Shown: positions 8,085-14,204 of the stretch, in pieces
Layout: each line of letters starts with the position of its first letter
How positions within the stretch are numbered: the stretch's first letter is position 1
NCBI GenBank assembly: GCA_029058455.1
Contig: JAIDXU010000283.1
Span: 1-16,529, forward strand
Direction of reading: 5' to 3'
Length of the DNA: 16,529 nucleotides
Source: Paramuribaculum sp.
GTDB lineage: Bacteria; Bacteroidota; Bacteroidia; Bacteroidales; Muribaculaceae
Position numbers and translations under genes: made by a program
Notes under the pieces: generated by a model
Database searches by the model: none
What the model was told of the DNA's origin: nothing
Seen by the model: only the letters and a program-made list of their open reading frames with translations

Positions 8085-8825
8085 TTATCGGGCGGGTTCG
8101 TTGAGGAGGTCCATAAACTCCATTGTGCGACCCTCGAGGGTGGCCATGATTTTGTTGATGCGGGCTACGAGATAGTTGTAGGCAAACAGGGCTATCACAC
8201 CCACGATCAAACCGGCCACGGTAGTCACCAAAGCCTCATAGATACCTCCGGCAAGCACGTCGATATTGGCCGATGTTCCGGCCTGAGCAAGGTTGAAGAA
8301 TGCCTGCACCATACCGATAACGGTGCCGAGGAAGCCGAGCATGGGAGCGCCGGCGGCGGTGGTGGCAAGCCACGGCAGACCTTTGCCGAGAGCGGCCACT
8401 TCGATGTTACCGGTATTTTCAATTGCCACGAGCACATCGTTCATGGGACGTCCGATGCGGCTGATGCCTTTCTCGATGAGACGGGCCGAGGGGGTGTTGG
8501 TATATTGGCAGAGGCGAGTGGCGTTGTCGAGGTCACCGTCATGAATATAATCTTTTATGCGGCTCATGAATGAGTGATCCTCATGCGCGGCACGATGAAG
8601 GGCGATGGTTCTTTCGATGAAGATATAGATTGAGATAATCGAAAGGATGGCAAGAGGAATCATGATATAGCCGCCCTGTAGACAGAGATCCCACACCGAG
8701 AGGGTCTGTTCGGCCACGGGTTCGGCCTGAGCGGATACGGTTTCAACTATGTTTGAGGCGAGAGACGGGTCGCCTGAAAGAAATGTGGTGGTGTCGAGAG
8801 GATTGACAGTTTCGGTTTGAATCAT
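8085..8825 (-). CDS. exbB: ExbB/TolQ/MotA proton channel protein
   Basis: A 246-residue inner-membrane protein that forms the proton channel of the TonB system. Three hydrophobic segments are visible: GGYIMIPLAILSIISIYIF after an N-terminal extension; the GAPMLGFLGTVIGMVQAFF segment with the LGTV-GM motif of the MotA/TolQ/ExbB family; and ALVTTVAGLIVGVIALFAYN with the family's conserved TT-x-x-GL stretch. A longer GTG start exists at 8837, but the ATG at 8825 is preferred. It follows pdxJ by 82 bases and leads exbD, tonB and two envelope genes on the same strand. The residues ahead of the first helix are acidic and low in complexity, as in many Bacteroidetes ExbB proteins. Confidence 0.92.
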   Translation of the reverse strand: MIQTETVNPLDTTTFLSGDPSLASNIVETVSAQAEPVAEQTLSVWDLCLQGGYIMIPLAILSIISIYIFIERTIALHRAAHEDHSFMSRIKDYIHDGDLDNATRLCQYTNTPSARLIEKGISRIGRPMNDVLVAIENTGNIEVAALGKGLPWLATTAAGAPMLGFLGTVIGMVQAFFNLAQAGTSANIDVLAGGIYEALVTTVAGLIVGVIALFAYNYLVARINKIMATLEGRTMEFMDLLNEPAR

Positions 8826-8907
8826 GGCGATTGACACTTCGGGTGTTTGGTCCGGAGATTTTGATTAATGGTTTAACAGACAGATATATATTCAATCTGA
8901 CACGGGG

Positions 8908-9621
8908 TCAGGAGAGACACTTCTTATATTTCTTGATGGTGTCGGAGATGCCGAGATAGAGGGCGTCGGAAATGAGCGAATGGCCTATCGATACCTCGTT
9001 GAGATAGGGCACTCTGGAGTGAAAGAACTCCAGATTCTCAAGGCTGAGGTCGTGGCCGGCATTAACTCCGAGACCCACTTTGTGGGCCACGCGGGCGGCT
9101 TCGACAAAGGGGGCCACCGCTTTTTCGGGATCTGTGGGATAGAGGTCGGCGTAGGGCTTGGTGTAGAGCTCCACACGGTCGGCGCCCGCGTTGGCGGCGT
9201 CGCGGCTGGTGTCAGGATCAGTGTCGGGGAAAATCGAGCTTCTGATACCGGCATCGCGCAGTTGCTCAACAATCGAGGTGAGGAATTTGCTGTTGGCCTT
9301 CACATCCCATCCGGCGCTTGAGGTAAGCGCGTCGGGGGCATCGGGCACAAGGGTGACCTGAGCCGGTTTAACCTTCAGCACCAGATCCATGAACTCGGGG
9401 GAGGGATAGCCCTCGATGTTGAACTCTGTTTTGATGAGGGGGCGGAGCATGAACACATCCTCATATTTTATGTGTCGCCCGTCGGGACGGGGATGGACTG
9501 TTATGCCGTTAGCTCCGATCTTTTCGCAGTCAACGGCAAATTGTTGCACATCCGGCACATTTTCACCGCGGGCGTTGCGCAGTGTGGCTACTTTGTTGAT
9601 ATTGACGCTGAGATTTGTCAT
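8908..9621 (-). CDS. pdxJ: Pyridoxine 5'-phosphate synthase PdxJ
   Basis: A 237-residue TIM-barrel enzyme that condenses 3-amino-2-oxopropyl phosphate (1-amino-acetone 3-phosphate) with 1-deoxyxylulose 5-phosphate to form pyridoxine 5'-phosphate, the ring-forming step of DXP-dependent vitamin B6 synthesis. Visible motifs: VNINKVATLRNARG near the start, GITVHPRPDGRHI with the active-site His, EFNIEGYPS with the barrel glutamate, QVTLVPD, GADRVELYT, NAGHDLSLENL with the second active-site His, and NEVSIGHSLISDALYLG. Most PdxJ proteins have VNID-H where this one has VNIN-K; from memory Bacteroides PdxJ also has this form. It is first in the minus-strand operon and is divergent from the NAD kinase group. 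A terminator-like hairpin sits in its leader. Confidence 0.95.
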   Translation of the reverse strand: MTNLSVNINKVATLRNARGENVPDVQQFAVDCEKIGANGITVHPRPDGRHIKYEDVFMLRPLIKTEFNIEGYPSPEFMDLVLKVKPAQVTLVPDAPDALTSSAGWDVKANSKFLTSIVEQLRDAGIRSSIFPDTDPDTSRDAANAGADRVELYTKPYADLYPTDPEKAVAPFVEAARVAHKVGLGVNAGHDLSLENLEFFHSRVPYLNEVSIGHSLISDALYLGISDTIKKYKKCLS

Positions 9622-9627
9622 TCTGTT

Positions 9628-9649
9628 AAAAAACCACCCGGCAAGGTGG
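9628..9649 (-). terminator. Terminator-like hairpin in the pdxJ leader, possible attenuator
   Basis: Read on the minus strand, CCACCTTGCCGGGTGG (9649-9634) folds into a 6-bp stem, one pair being T-G, with a TGCC tetraloop, and is followed at once by six T (9633-9628). This is the form of a short intrinsic terminator, yet it lies directly before the pdxJ start at 9621. It could end transcription early or mask the translation start. The stem is short, so strength is doubtful. Confidence 0.4.
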
Positions 9650-9680
9650 AGTGTTATTTAGATATACGAAAAAAAATCCG

Positions 9681-9688
9681 TAATTTTG
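9681..9688 (+). promoter_or_regulatory. -7 promoter element for the ACT-like/NAD kinase group
   Basis: TAATTTTG followed by C matches the Bacteroidetes consensus TAnnTTTG. A TTTA at 9657-9660 lies 20 bases upstream as an imperfect -33 box. The element is 74 bases ahead of the ACT-like start codon. Confidence 0.55.
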
Positions 9689-9702
9689 CACTTCGCAAAA
9701 TT
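9682..9702. promoter_or_regulatory. Inverted repeat joining two divergent -7 elements
   Basis: AATTTTGC (9682-9689) and GCAAAATT (9695-9702) form a perfect 8-bp inverted repeat with a 5-base spacer. The left arm is part of the plus-strand -7 element. The right arm read on the minus strand gives CAATTTTG (9703-9696), one base off TAnnTTTG, a plausible -7 element for pdxJ. The two transcription starts would therefore be almost superimposed. Confidence 0.45.
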
Positions 9703-9719
9703 GACTACAAAAATAGTCA
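9702..9719. promoter_or_regulatory. Second inverted repeat, candidate operator
   Basis: TGACTA (9702-9707) and TAGTCA (9714-9719) form a perfect 6-bp inverted repeat with spacer CAAAAA. It abuts the previous inverted repeat and would lie just inside the start of the plus-strand transcript and upstream of the possible pdxJ -7 element, a typical operator position. No regulator is identified. Confidence 0.3.
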
Positions 9720-9762
9720 GAAATTCCCGACTGTAAAAGTTTTCTAACTAAAAATCGTGAGC

Positions 9763-10143
9763 ATGATTGTTTCAGGCAACCGCATATCATCAGCCGTCAC
9801 CCCCGACAAGTCGCTTGACAGCCGCCTTTTTCCCTACCGGGAAGATAGCAGCGAGCTGACCGTGAGGTGTATGCGCGCTCAATACAGCGCCTCGCTCATC
9901 GCGAGGGCGGTGGAAGATGCCGATGCCCATTTGCTCAATCTCAATGTCACCTCCGACGTGACCGACAATCCCGGTGAGATTGTGGTCGAGCTGAGGGTGA
10001 GTCACCGTCATCCCATGTCGGTAGCACGGTCGCTCGAGCGTTATGGCTTTGAGGTGGTGACGTTTAAGCCCGGGAATGAAGATCCGCTGGCTGCAACGGC
10101 CATTGAGCGGCTCGGCGAACTCATGTCATATCTTAAAGTGTGA
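9763..10143 (+). CDS. Small ACT-like domain protein, related to the tail of CBS-ACT proteins
   Basis: A 126-residue cytosolic protein. In numbering from a possible GTG start two codons earlier (9757), residues about 43-104 (SASLIARAVEDADAHLLNLN ... EIVVELRV ... MSVARSLERYGFEVVTF) have the beta-alpha-beta-beta-alpha-beta rhythm of an ACT-like ligand-binding domain. This part strongly recalls the C-terminal end of the CBS-domain protein that sits beside the NAD kinase gene in Bacteroides, as I remember it. The two CBS domains that precede it there are absent; the 40 residues before it are unremarkable. ATG at 9763 is preferred over GTG at 9757. Its stop codon overlaps or nearly touches the NAD kinase start, so the two are translationally linked. 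It may regulate or sense something for that enzyme; this is inference. Confidence 0.65.
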   Translation: MIVSGNRISSAVTPDKSLDSRLFPYREDSSELTVRCMRAQYSASLIARAVEDADAHLLNLNVTSDVTDNPGEIVVELRVSHRHPMSVARSLERYGFEVVTFKPGNEDPLAATAIERLGELMSYLKV

Positions 10144-10151
10144 GCTGTCCG

Positions 10152-11015
10152 ATGACCTCAGTTATAGTTTTTGGCAATAATTTTCAGGATAATTCGCTTT
10201 CATATATAGAAAAGTTACTCGCTACGCTGTGCCGTTGCGAGGTGCCGACTATGGTAGAGCGATCGTTTTTCGACTATATCAACGGCCGGATAACCGTGCC
10301 TGCCGAAATTTCGTGTTATGATGGCGGAGATCCGGGTAGCGATACTCTCGCCCTCAGCATAGGTGGCGACGGCACTTTTCTCCGCACTGCGGCTATGGTG
10401 CTCGACTACGGCTTGCCTGTGATGGGTGTCAATGCCGGACATCTCGGTTATCTCTCGGCTGCTCCGATTTCAGATGTGGAGCAGATTGTTGACCATATTG
10501 TTACCGGAAACTATAATATCATCGACCGAACTATGGTTGAGGTTGAGGTGCCGGGCCGGGAGACCCTCTACGGTCTCAACGAGGTGGCGGTGCTGAAACT
10601 TGACACCGCTTCGATGATTACTGCTTCGACTACTGTAAACGGCTTTTTTCTTGCCAATTATCAGGGTGACGGACTGATTGTGTCGACTCCCACCGGCTCG
10701 ACCGGATATGCCGTGTCGGTTGGCGGACCTATTGTGGCGCCCACAGCTCCGGTGTTTGTGATAGCTCCTGTAGCCACCCATTCTCTCACCATGCGCCCTA
10801 TGGTGGTGAGCGATTCAGCCGTGATCGAGATTATGACAACGTCGCGCGAGGAGAGTTTTCTGCTGAGTGTCGACGGCCGGTCTATGTCGCTGCCGGTGGC
10901 CACGCCTCTCACTATCCGCAAGGCGCCTTTCGTAACCAAGATGGTTACGCTTCCTTTTCATAATTTTGCCGAAACTCTCCGGGTAAAACTCCTTTGGGGT
11001 GTTGATCCGCGTTGA
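10152..11015 (+). CDS. nadK: NAD kinase
   Basis: A 287-residue ATP- or polyphosphate-dependent NAD kinase that makes NADP from NAD in the cytosol. Key motifs are present: GGDGTFLRTA with the catalytic aspartate (D77, counted from an alternative GTG at 10140), NAGHLGYL, GLNEVAV with the N-E pair that binds NAD, DGLIVSTPTGSTGYAVSVGGP, and a late HNF. The first strand (VIVFGN) follows directly after the ATG at 10152, which matches other family members, so I prefer it to the GTG at 10140 that overlaps the upstream stop codon. The gene lies between the ACT-like protein and the YgjP-like peptidase on the same strand and is divergent from pdxJ; the adjacency of nadK and pdxJ is common in Bacteroidales. 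Confidence 0.93.
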   Translation: MTSVIVFGNNFQDNSLSYIEKLLATLCRCEVPTMVERSFFDYINGRITVPAEISCYDGGDPGSDTLALSIGGDGTFLRTAAMVLDYGLPVMGVNAGHLGYLSAAPISDVEQIVDHIVTGNYNIIDRTMVEVEVPGRETLYGLNEVAVLKLDTASMITASTTVNGFFLANYQGDGLIVSTPTGSTGYAVSVGGPIVAPTAPVFVIAPVATHSLTMRPMVVSDSAVIEIMTTSREESFLLSVDGRSMSLPVATPLTIRKAPFVTKMVTLPFHNFAETLRVKLLWGVDPR

Positions 11016-11041
11016 GCTGCGGCTTAGGGCGAGTGTGGCCG

Positions 11042-11776
11042 ATGACCGAAAAACCGTTTGAAGGAACAATAAAATACCGTCACCCCTCGCTGGGGTATCT
11101 CACTGTGGTGATGAGCCGCAGCTACAGACATGTGACAGGCCGTTGGACCAAAGGTATGGCCCGGGTGTCGATGCCCCCAGTCAGAGAGGATGAAATGCGA
11201 CGTCTGGTCGACAATATGGCGCCGCGTCTGCTCGCCCGCCGCCCTGACACTCCCGATTTTTCGCCCGACAGGGTGATAGAAGCTCCCGGAATAAGGATTT
11301 CGTTTGCAGTCAGCGGAGCGCCCGTTATGACGGCCAAAGCTGATTTCAGGCGGAGCGATAGCCTGATAGAGTGTGTTATAACCTATGGCGGAGCTATAGA
11401 CCTGTCACTGGGTCATCATCAGAAATTTCTGAGCAAGTTTGTGCTTTCGGCCTGCGGGCGTATGTGGCCTTATGTCATATTGCCCCGTGCGGAAGCTATA
11501 GCGCGTGACCTGTGCGGAAAAAAGTTGGAATGGCGCATGGGAACAGGCACACGCACCCTCGGAAGCTGCTCATCAAGGGGTGTGATAACGTTGTCGCAGG
11601 CTTTGGTGTTGATGCCTCAGGAGCTGCGCGACTATGTGATAAAACATGAGTTGGCCCACCTTGTGGAGTTTAACCATCAGGCGGGCTTCCATGATTTGCT
11701 CAACCGCTATTGTGACGGGCGGGAGCGGGAATACGAAAAAATGCTTAAGAATTTCAGCTGGCCGATCGTGCGCTGA
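11042..11776 (+). CDS. YgjP-like zinc metallopeptidase
   Basis: A 244-residue soluble protein of the YgjP-like (DUF45) family. Numbering from the longer TTG start at 11012, the zinc site is H212-E213-L-A-H216 followed by N221-H222 (HELAHL...NHQAGF), with E213 the catalytic base. The usual RWGSCS block ahead of it appears here as RTLGSCS, so the tryptophan is replaced. These proteins are predicted metallopeptidases of poorly known substrate, similar in core to SprT and archaeal WLM proteins. ATG at 11042 (MTEKPFEG) is preferred; the TTG at 11012 overlaps the NAD kinase stop as TTGA, so a translationally coupled longer form is possible. The gene ends 12 bases from the convergent ispF. Confidence 0.8.
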   Translation: MTEKPFEGTIKYRHPSLGYLTVVMSRSYRHVTGRWTKGMARVSMPPVREDEMRRLVDNMAPRLLARRPDTPDFSPDRVIEAPGIRISFAVSGAPVMTAKADFRRSDSLIECVITYGGAIDLSLGHHQKFLSKFVLSACGRMWPYVILPRAEAIARDLCGKKLEWRMGTGTRTLGSCSSRGVITLSQALVLMPQELRDYVIKHELAHLVEFNHQAGFHDLLNRYCDGREREYEKMLKNFSWPIVR

Positions 11777-11788
11777 CTCGGCTCCGGA

Positions 11789-12268
11789 TCATTTGAAAAT
11801 CAGAGCGGAGGCTGAGGCTGCTATACCTTCGCCTCGCCCGGTGAAACCGAGCTTTTCGGTGGTGGTGGCCTTTACACTCACTCGGTCGGGGGCGATAGCG
11901 AGATCGTGGGCGAGGTTTTGGCGCATCATCTCGATATGGGGAGCCATCTTGGGCGCTTGTGCGATGATGGTTACGTCGACATTCGACACTCCATAGCCTT
12001 CTTTTGCCAGCAGAGTCATCACCTCGCGGAGCAGCTTGCGGGAGTCGGCGCCTTTATATCGGGGATCGGTGTCGGGAAAATGTTTTCCTATGTCGCCGAG
12101 GGCGGCAGCTCCGAGCAGGGCATCACATAAGGCGTGAATCGCCACATCGGCGTCGCTGTGGCCGAGCAGACCGAGATGCCAGTCGATTTCCACGCCACAC
12201 AATATGAGTTTGCGCCCTTCAACAAGGCGGTGAACGTCAAATCCGTTGCCAATTCTTATGTCTGTCAT
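11789..12268 (-). CDS. ispF: 2-C-methyl-D-erythritol 2,4-cyclodiphosphate synthase
   Basis: A 159-residue enzyme of the MEP isoprenoid pathway. It converts CDP-methylerythritol 2-phosphate into the cyclic diphosphate with release of CMP, as a homotrimer in the cytosol. Metal ligands D11 and H13 (GFDVH) and H45 are present, along with GHSDADV at 36-42, the DTDP stretch at 66-69, and the closing [16 protein letters not shown] block at 135-150. Length and motifs are normal. It is the last gene of the lipoprotein-FAH-porV cluster, 23 bases after porV. From memory, ispF also follows porV in Porphyromonas gingivalis, so the pairing is probably old. Confidence 0.95.
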   Translation of the reverse strand: MTDIRIGNGFDVHRLVEGRKLILCGVEIDWHLGLLGHSDADVAIHALCDALLGAAALGDIGKHFPDTDPRYKGADSRKLLREVMTLLAKEGYGVSNVDVTIIAQAPKMAPHIEMMRQNLAHDLAIAPDRVSVKATTTEKLGFTGRGEGIAASASALIFK

Positions 12269-12291
12269 CTCCGGCGGTATGGTTAAGGAGG

Positions 12292-13482
12292 TTAACGGCG
12301 CTTGCCTATGATTTCTTTGAGGCCGTCCATATCAAAGGTGAGTGTGAAACGGAGGGTCTGGTCGAGAGGTGAGGTCTGGGCGGTAGCCAGCATATAGGAG
12401 GCGTCGAGTCTCACCACATTGAGAGAGAAACCGGCACCGACACCGAAATATTTTCGGTTGCCTTTCATGGCGTTTTCATAGAAATAGCCGGCGCGGAGAA
12501 AGAACTGGTTGTTATAGGAATATTCGGCACCGAGACTCCAGTTGATTTCTTTCAGCTCTTCCGACATTCCGCCGGGAGCGTCGGAGAATGATTTGAAAAT
12601 ACCGGTGATGGGAGACATGTTTTCCCAGTTTTCAAGCGCATCGAGATACTCTTTCTGACCCTCGGGGGTTGTGGTGTCATAGCTGCTTTCAAGCGGGCGG
12701 GTAGGCACCAGCAGTTTGTTGAGGTCAAGGGCAAAAGTGAGGTTGTGGTAGTCGGCAAGAGGGAATGTAAAGGCGGTGCCCAACTTGAGGTTGGCAGGCA
12801 GGAAGGCGGGATCCTCACCATGATTATAAGCTACTTTCGAACCGATGTTGGAGATGTTCCAACCCCATGAGAATTGACATTCGTTGCGGCCTATGATAGG
12901 ATAGGTGGTGAAATAGCCCGATATGTCGGCCGAAAAGGCTGAGGCTCCTGTCGACTGATCGCCGGCGTAGGAGGAAGAATATCCGAGGTCGGAATAGATG
13001 TAGCGCATCACGACACCCATTGAGAATTTTTCGGATAGCTTGCGTGAATAGCCCACGTCAAACGACATTTCATAGGGGTTGAGGGTTTCGCCTGATGAAA
13101 TATCTGAGGCTGTCGATACCTCGCCAAGCGAGAAATATCTCAGAGTGGCCGAAACCGCCTGATTATCATCGCGACCCACCTTCCAGTAACCGGATAGATT
13201 GGCCAGATAGATGTCGTTGACAAGTTTGCGGAGCCAGGGGGTGTAGCTCAGCGACAGGCCTCCTTTGCTGTAGGCGAAAGCATATTTCGACGGATTCCAG
13301 AACTGTGAGTTGGCATCCGGCTCGGTAGCCGCACCGATATCACCCATCGAGGCTCCGCGCGCGTCGGGAGCTATGTTGAGCGAGTTAACACCTGTCTGCA
13401 CAGGGTTAAATTGATTTTTGTCCTGGGCGAATGTCACCAAGGCAACGGCCGCCATGAGCATGACGACTGCCGAACGCTTCAT
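12292..13482 (-). CDS. porV: Type IX secretion outer-membrane protein PorV
   Basis: A 396-residue beta-barrel of the PorV (LptO) family. PorV acts in the outer membrane as the shuttle that receives secreted proteins carrying a C-terminal signal from the type IX translocon and hands them to the PorU sortase for attachment. The start at 13482 gives a clean signal peptide ([19 protein letters not shown], cut before QDKN). The mature start contains the family hallmark [20 protein letters not shown] and FWNPSKYAF. The rest is alternating strands rich in aromatic residues, and the end ([13 protein letters not shown]) is a closing strand. Longer starts exist at 13509 and 13545 and would add 9 or 21 residues. 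Unlike in P. gingivalis, no porU gene lies next to it; the upstream neighbour is a degenerate FAH-fold gene. Confidence 0.88.
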   Translation of the reverse strand: MKRSAVVMLMAAVALVTFAQDKNQFNPVQTGVNSLNIAPDARGASMGDIGAATEPDANSQFWNPSKYAFAYSKGGLSLSYTPWLRKLVNDIYLANLSGYWKVGRDDNQAVSATLRYFSLGEVSTASDISSGETLNPYEMSFDVGYSRKLSEKFSMGVVMRYIYSDLGYSSSYAGDQSTGASAFSADISGYFTTYPIIGRNECQFSWGWNISNIGSKVAYNHGEDPAFLPANLKLGTAFTFPLADYHNLTFALDLNKLLVPTRPLESSYDTTTPEGQKEYLDALENWENMSPITGIFKSFSDAPGGMSEELKEINWSLGAEYSYNNQFFLRAGYFYENAMKGNRKYFGVGAGFSLNVVRLDASYMLATAQTSPLDQTLRFTLTFDMDGLKEIIGKRR

Positions 13483-13614
13483 ATTTGCGAGATATGTGAT
13501 AATCTTCATTTGGGGGAGGTTTGTAGGGGGGAAATCTGTTGGCATTGAAAGCCTTTGATACCTTATATATAACTCTCTCCGGCATGGATTATTGCGTGAC
13601 GGAGCATGAATTTT

Positions 13615-14190
13615 CTATTTGAGTCGCGCCGTAAGTGTAGGGCGTGAGTTGATTGAGGCATGGAAATCGAGCCCTACGGCTACATCTATCCCGGGGTCAA
13701 TGGCAAGTGGAGCTATTATATCACCTGTTTTTATGGTGAGAAAGCGCGATACCGATTCGATTGCTTCGTTGATTTTGATCTGGGAGGGGGTGAGGTTGAT
13801 CGATTGGCCGGAGAAACTTATTTCAATATCCCGGTCAATGCCTTCGGCCGGGAGCTCGATCCATTCGCCGAGCTGAATGCAGTTGTCAAATGATGAGGCG
13901 ATTGACGTTGACAGCCCTTTGGCGCGCAGTTCTTCCTCAAGATCTATGGGGCGTAGTCTCAGCAATAGTGCCACGGCGTCATAATAGCGGGGCGCGAAGC
14001 GCGATTTGATAGCCTTGCCCAGACGACTTATTCTCACGGCAGGAAGTAATTCCGCTTTCCAGTCTGAGCTGAAATCAGGCAGAAATATGGGGCGCCCCGG
14101 GAGTATGATGGCCGAGTCGGGTATGAGTTCGATAGCCGGGACTGCTTCTATGGGGTCACCGGCCTTACGGTTAAAGACTATAAGTTTCAT
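13615..14190 (-). CDS. FAH-fold protein with lost catalytic residues (pseudoenzyme)
   Basis: A 191-residue protein that lines up with the fumarylacetoacetate hydrolase family from end to end, judged against remembered Bacteroides and E. coli YcgM sequences: PIFLPDFSSD, FAPRYYDAV, SFDNCIQLGEW and SRFLTIKTGDII all have counterparts. Yet the metal- and substrate-binding positions are gone. The second glutamate of the E-x-E pair is L49 (E47 remains), the GIDFTARD aspartate is R78, the KxFD lysine is S99, and the TGTP loop is replaced around 161-164 by PLAI. The frame is intact and the length near normal, so this looks like a maintained pseudoenzyme, not a decaying gene. It is 14 bases after the lipoprotein gene and ahead of porV. 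Function is unknown. Confidence 0.68.
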   Translation of the reverse strand: MKLIVFNRKAGDPIEAVPAIELIPDSAIILPGRPIFLPDFSSDWKAELLPAVRISRLGKAIKSRFAPRYYDAVALLLRLRPIDLEEELRAKGLSTSIASSFDNCIQLGEWIELPAEGIDRDIEISFSGQSINLTPSQIKINEAIESVSRFLTIKTGDIIAPLAIDPGIDVAVGLDFHASINSRPTLTARLK

Positions 14191-14204
14191 TTTCAGACTG
14201 AAAT

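Noticed and set aside
8897..8911. Inverted repeat CTGAC/GTCAG at the end of pdxJ as a terminator
   Set aside because: Only five pairs, overlaps the stop codon, and no T tract follows on the minus strand; exbB is more likely read through from pdxJ.
13615..14190. Frameshift as the cause of missing catalytic residues in the FAH-like gene
   Set aside because: Recognisable family blocks occur in the same frame before, between and after the altered positions, so the changes are substitutions, not a shift.
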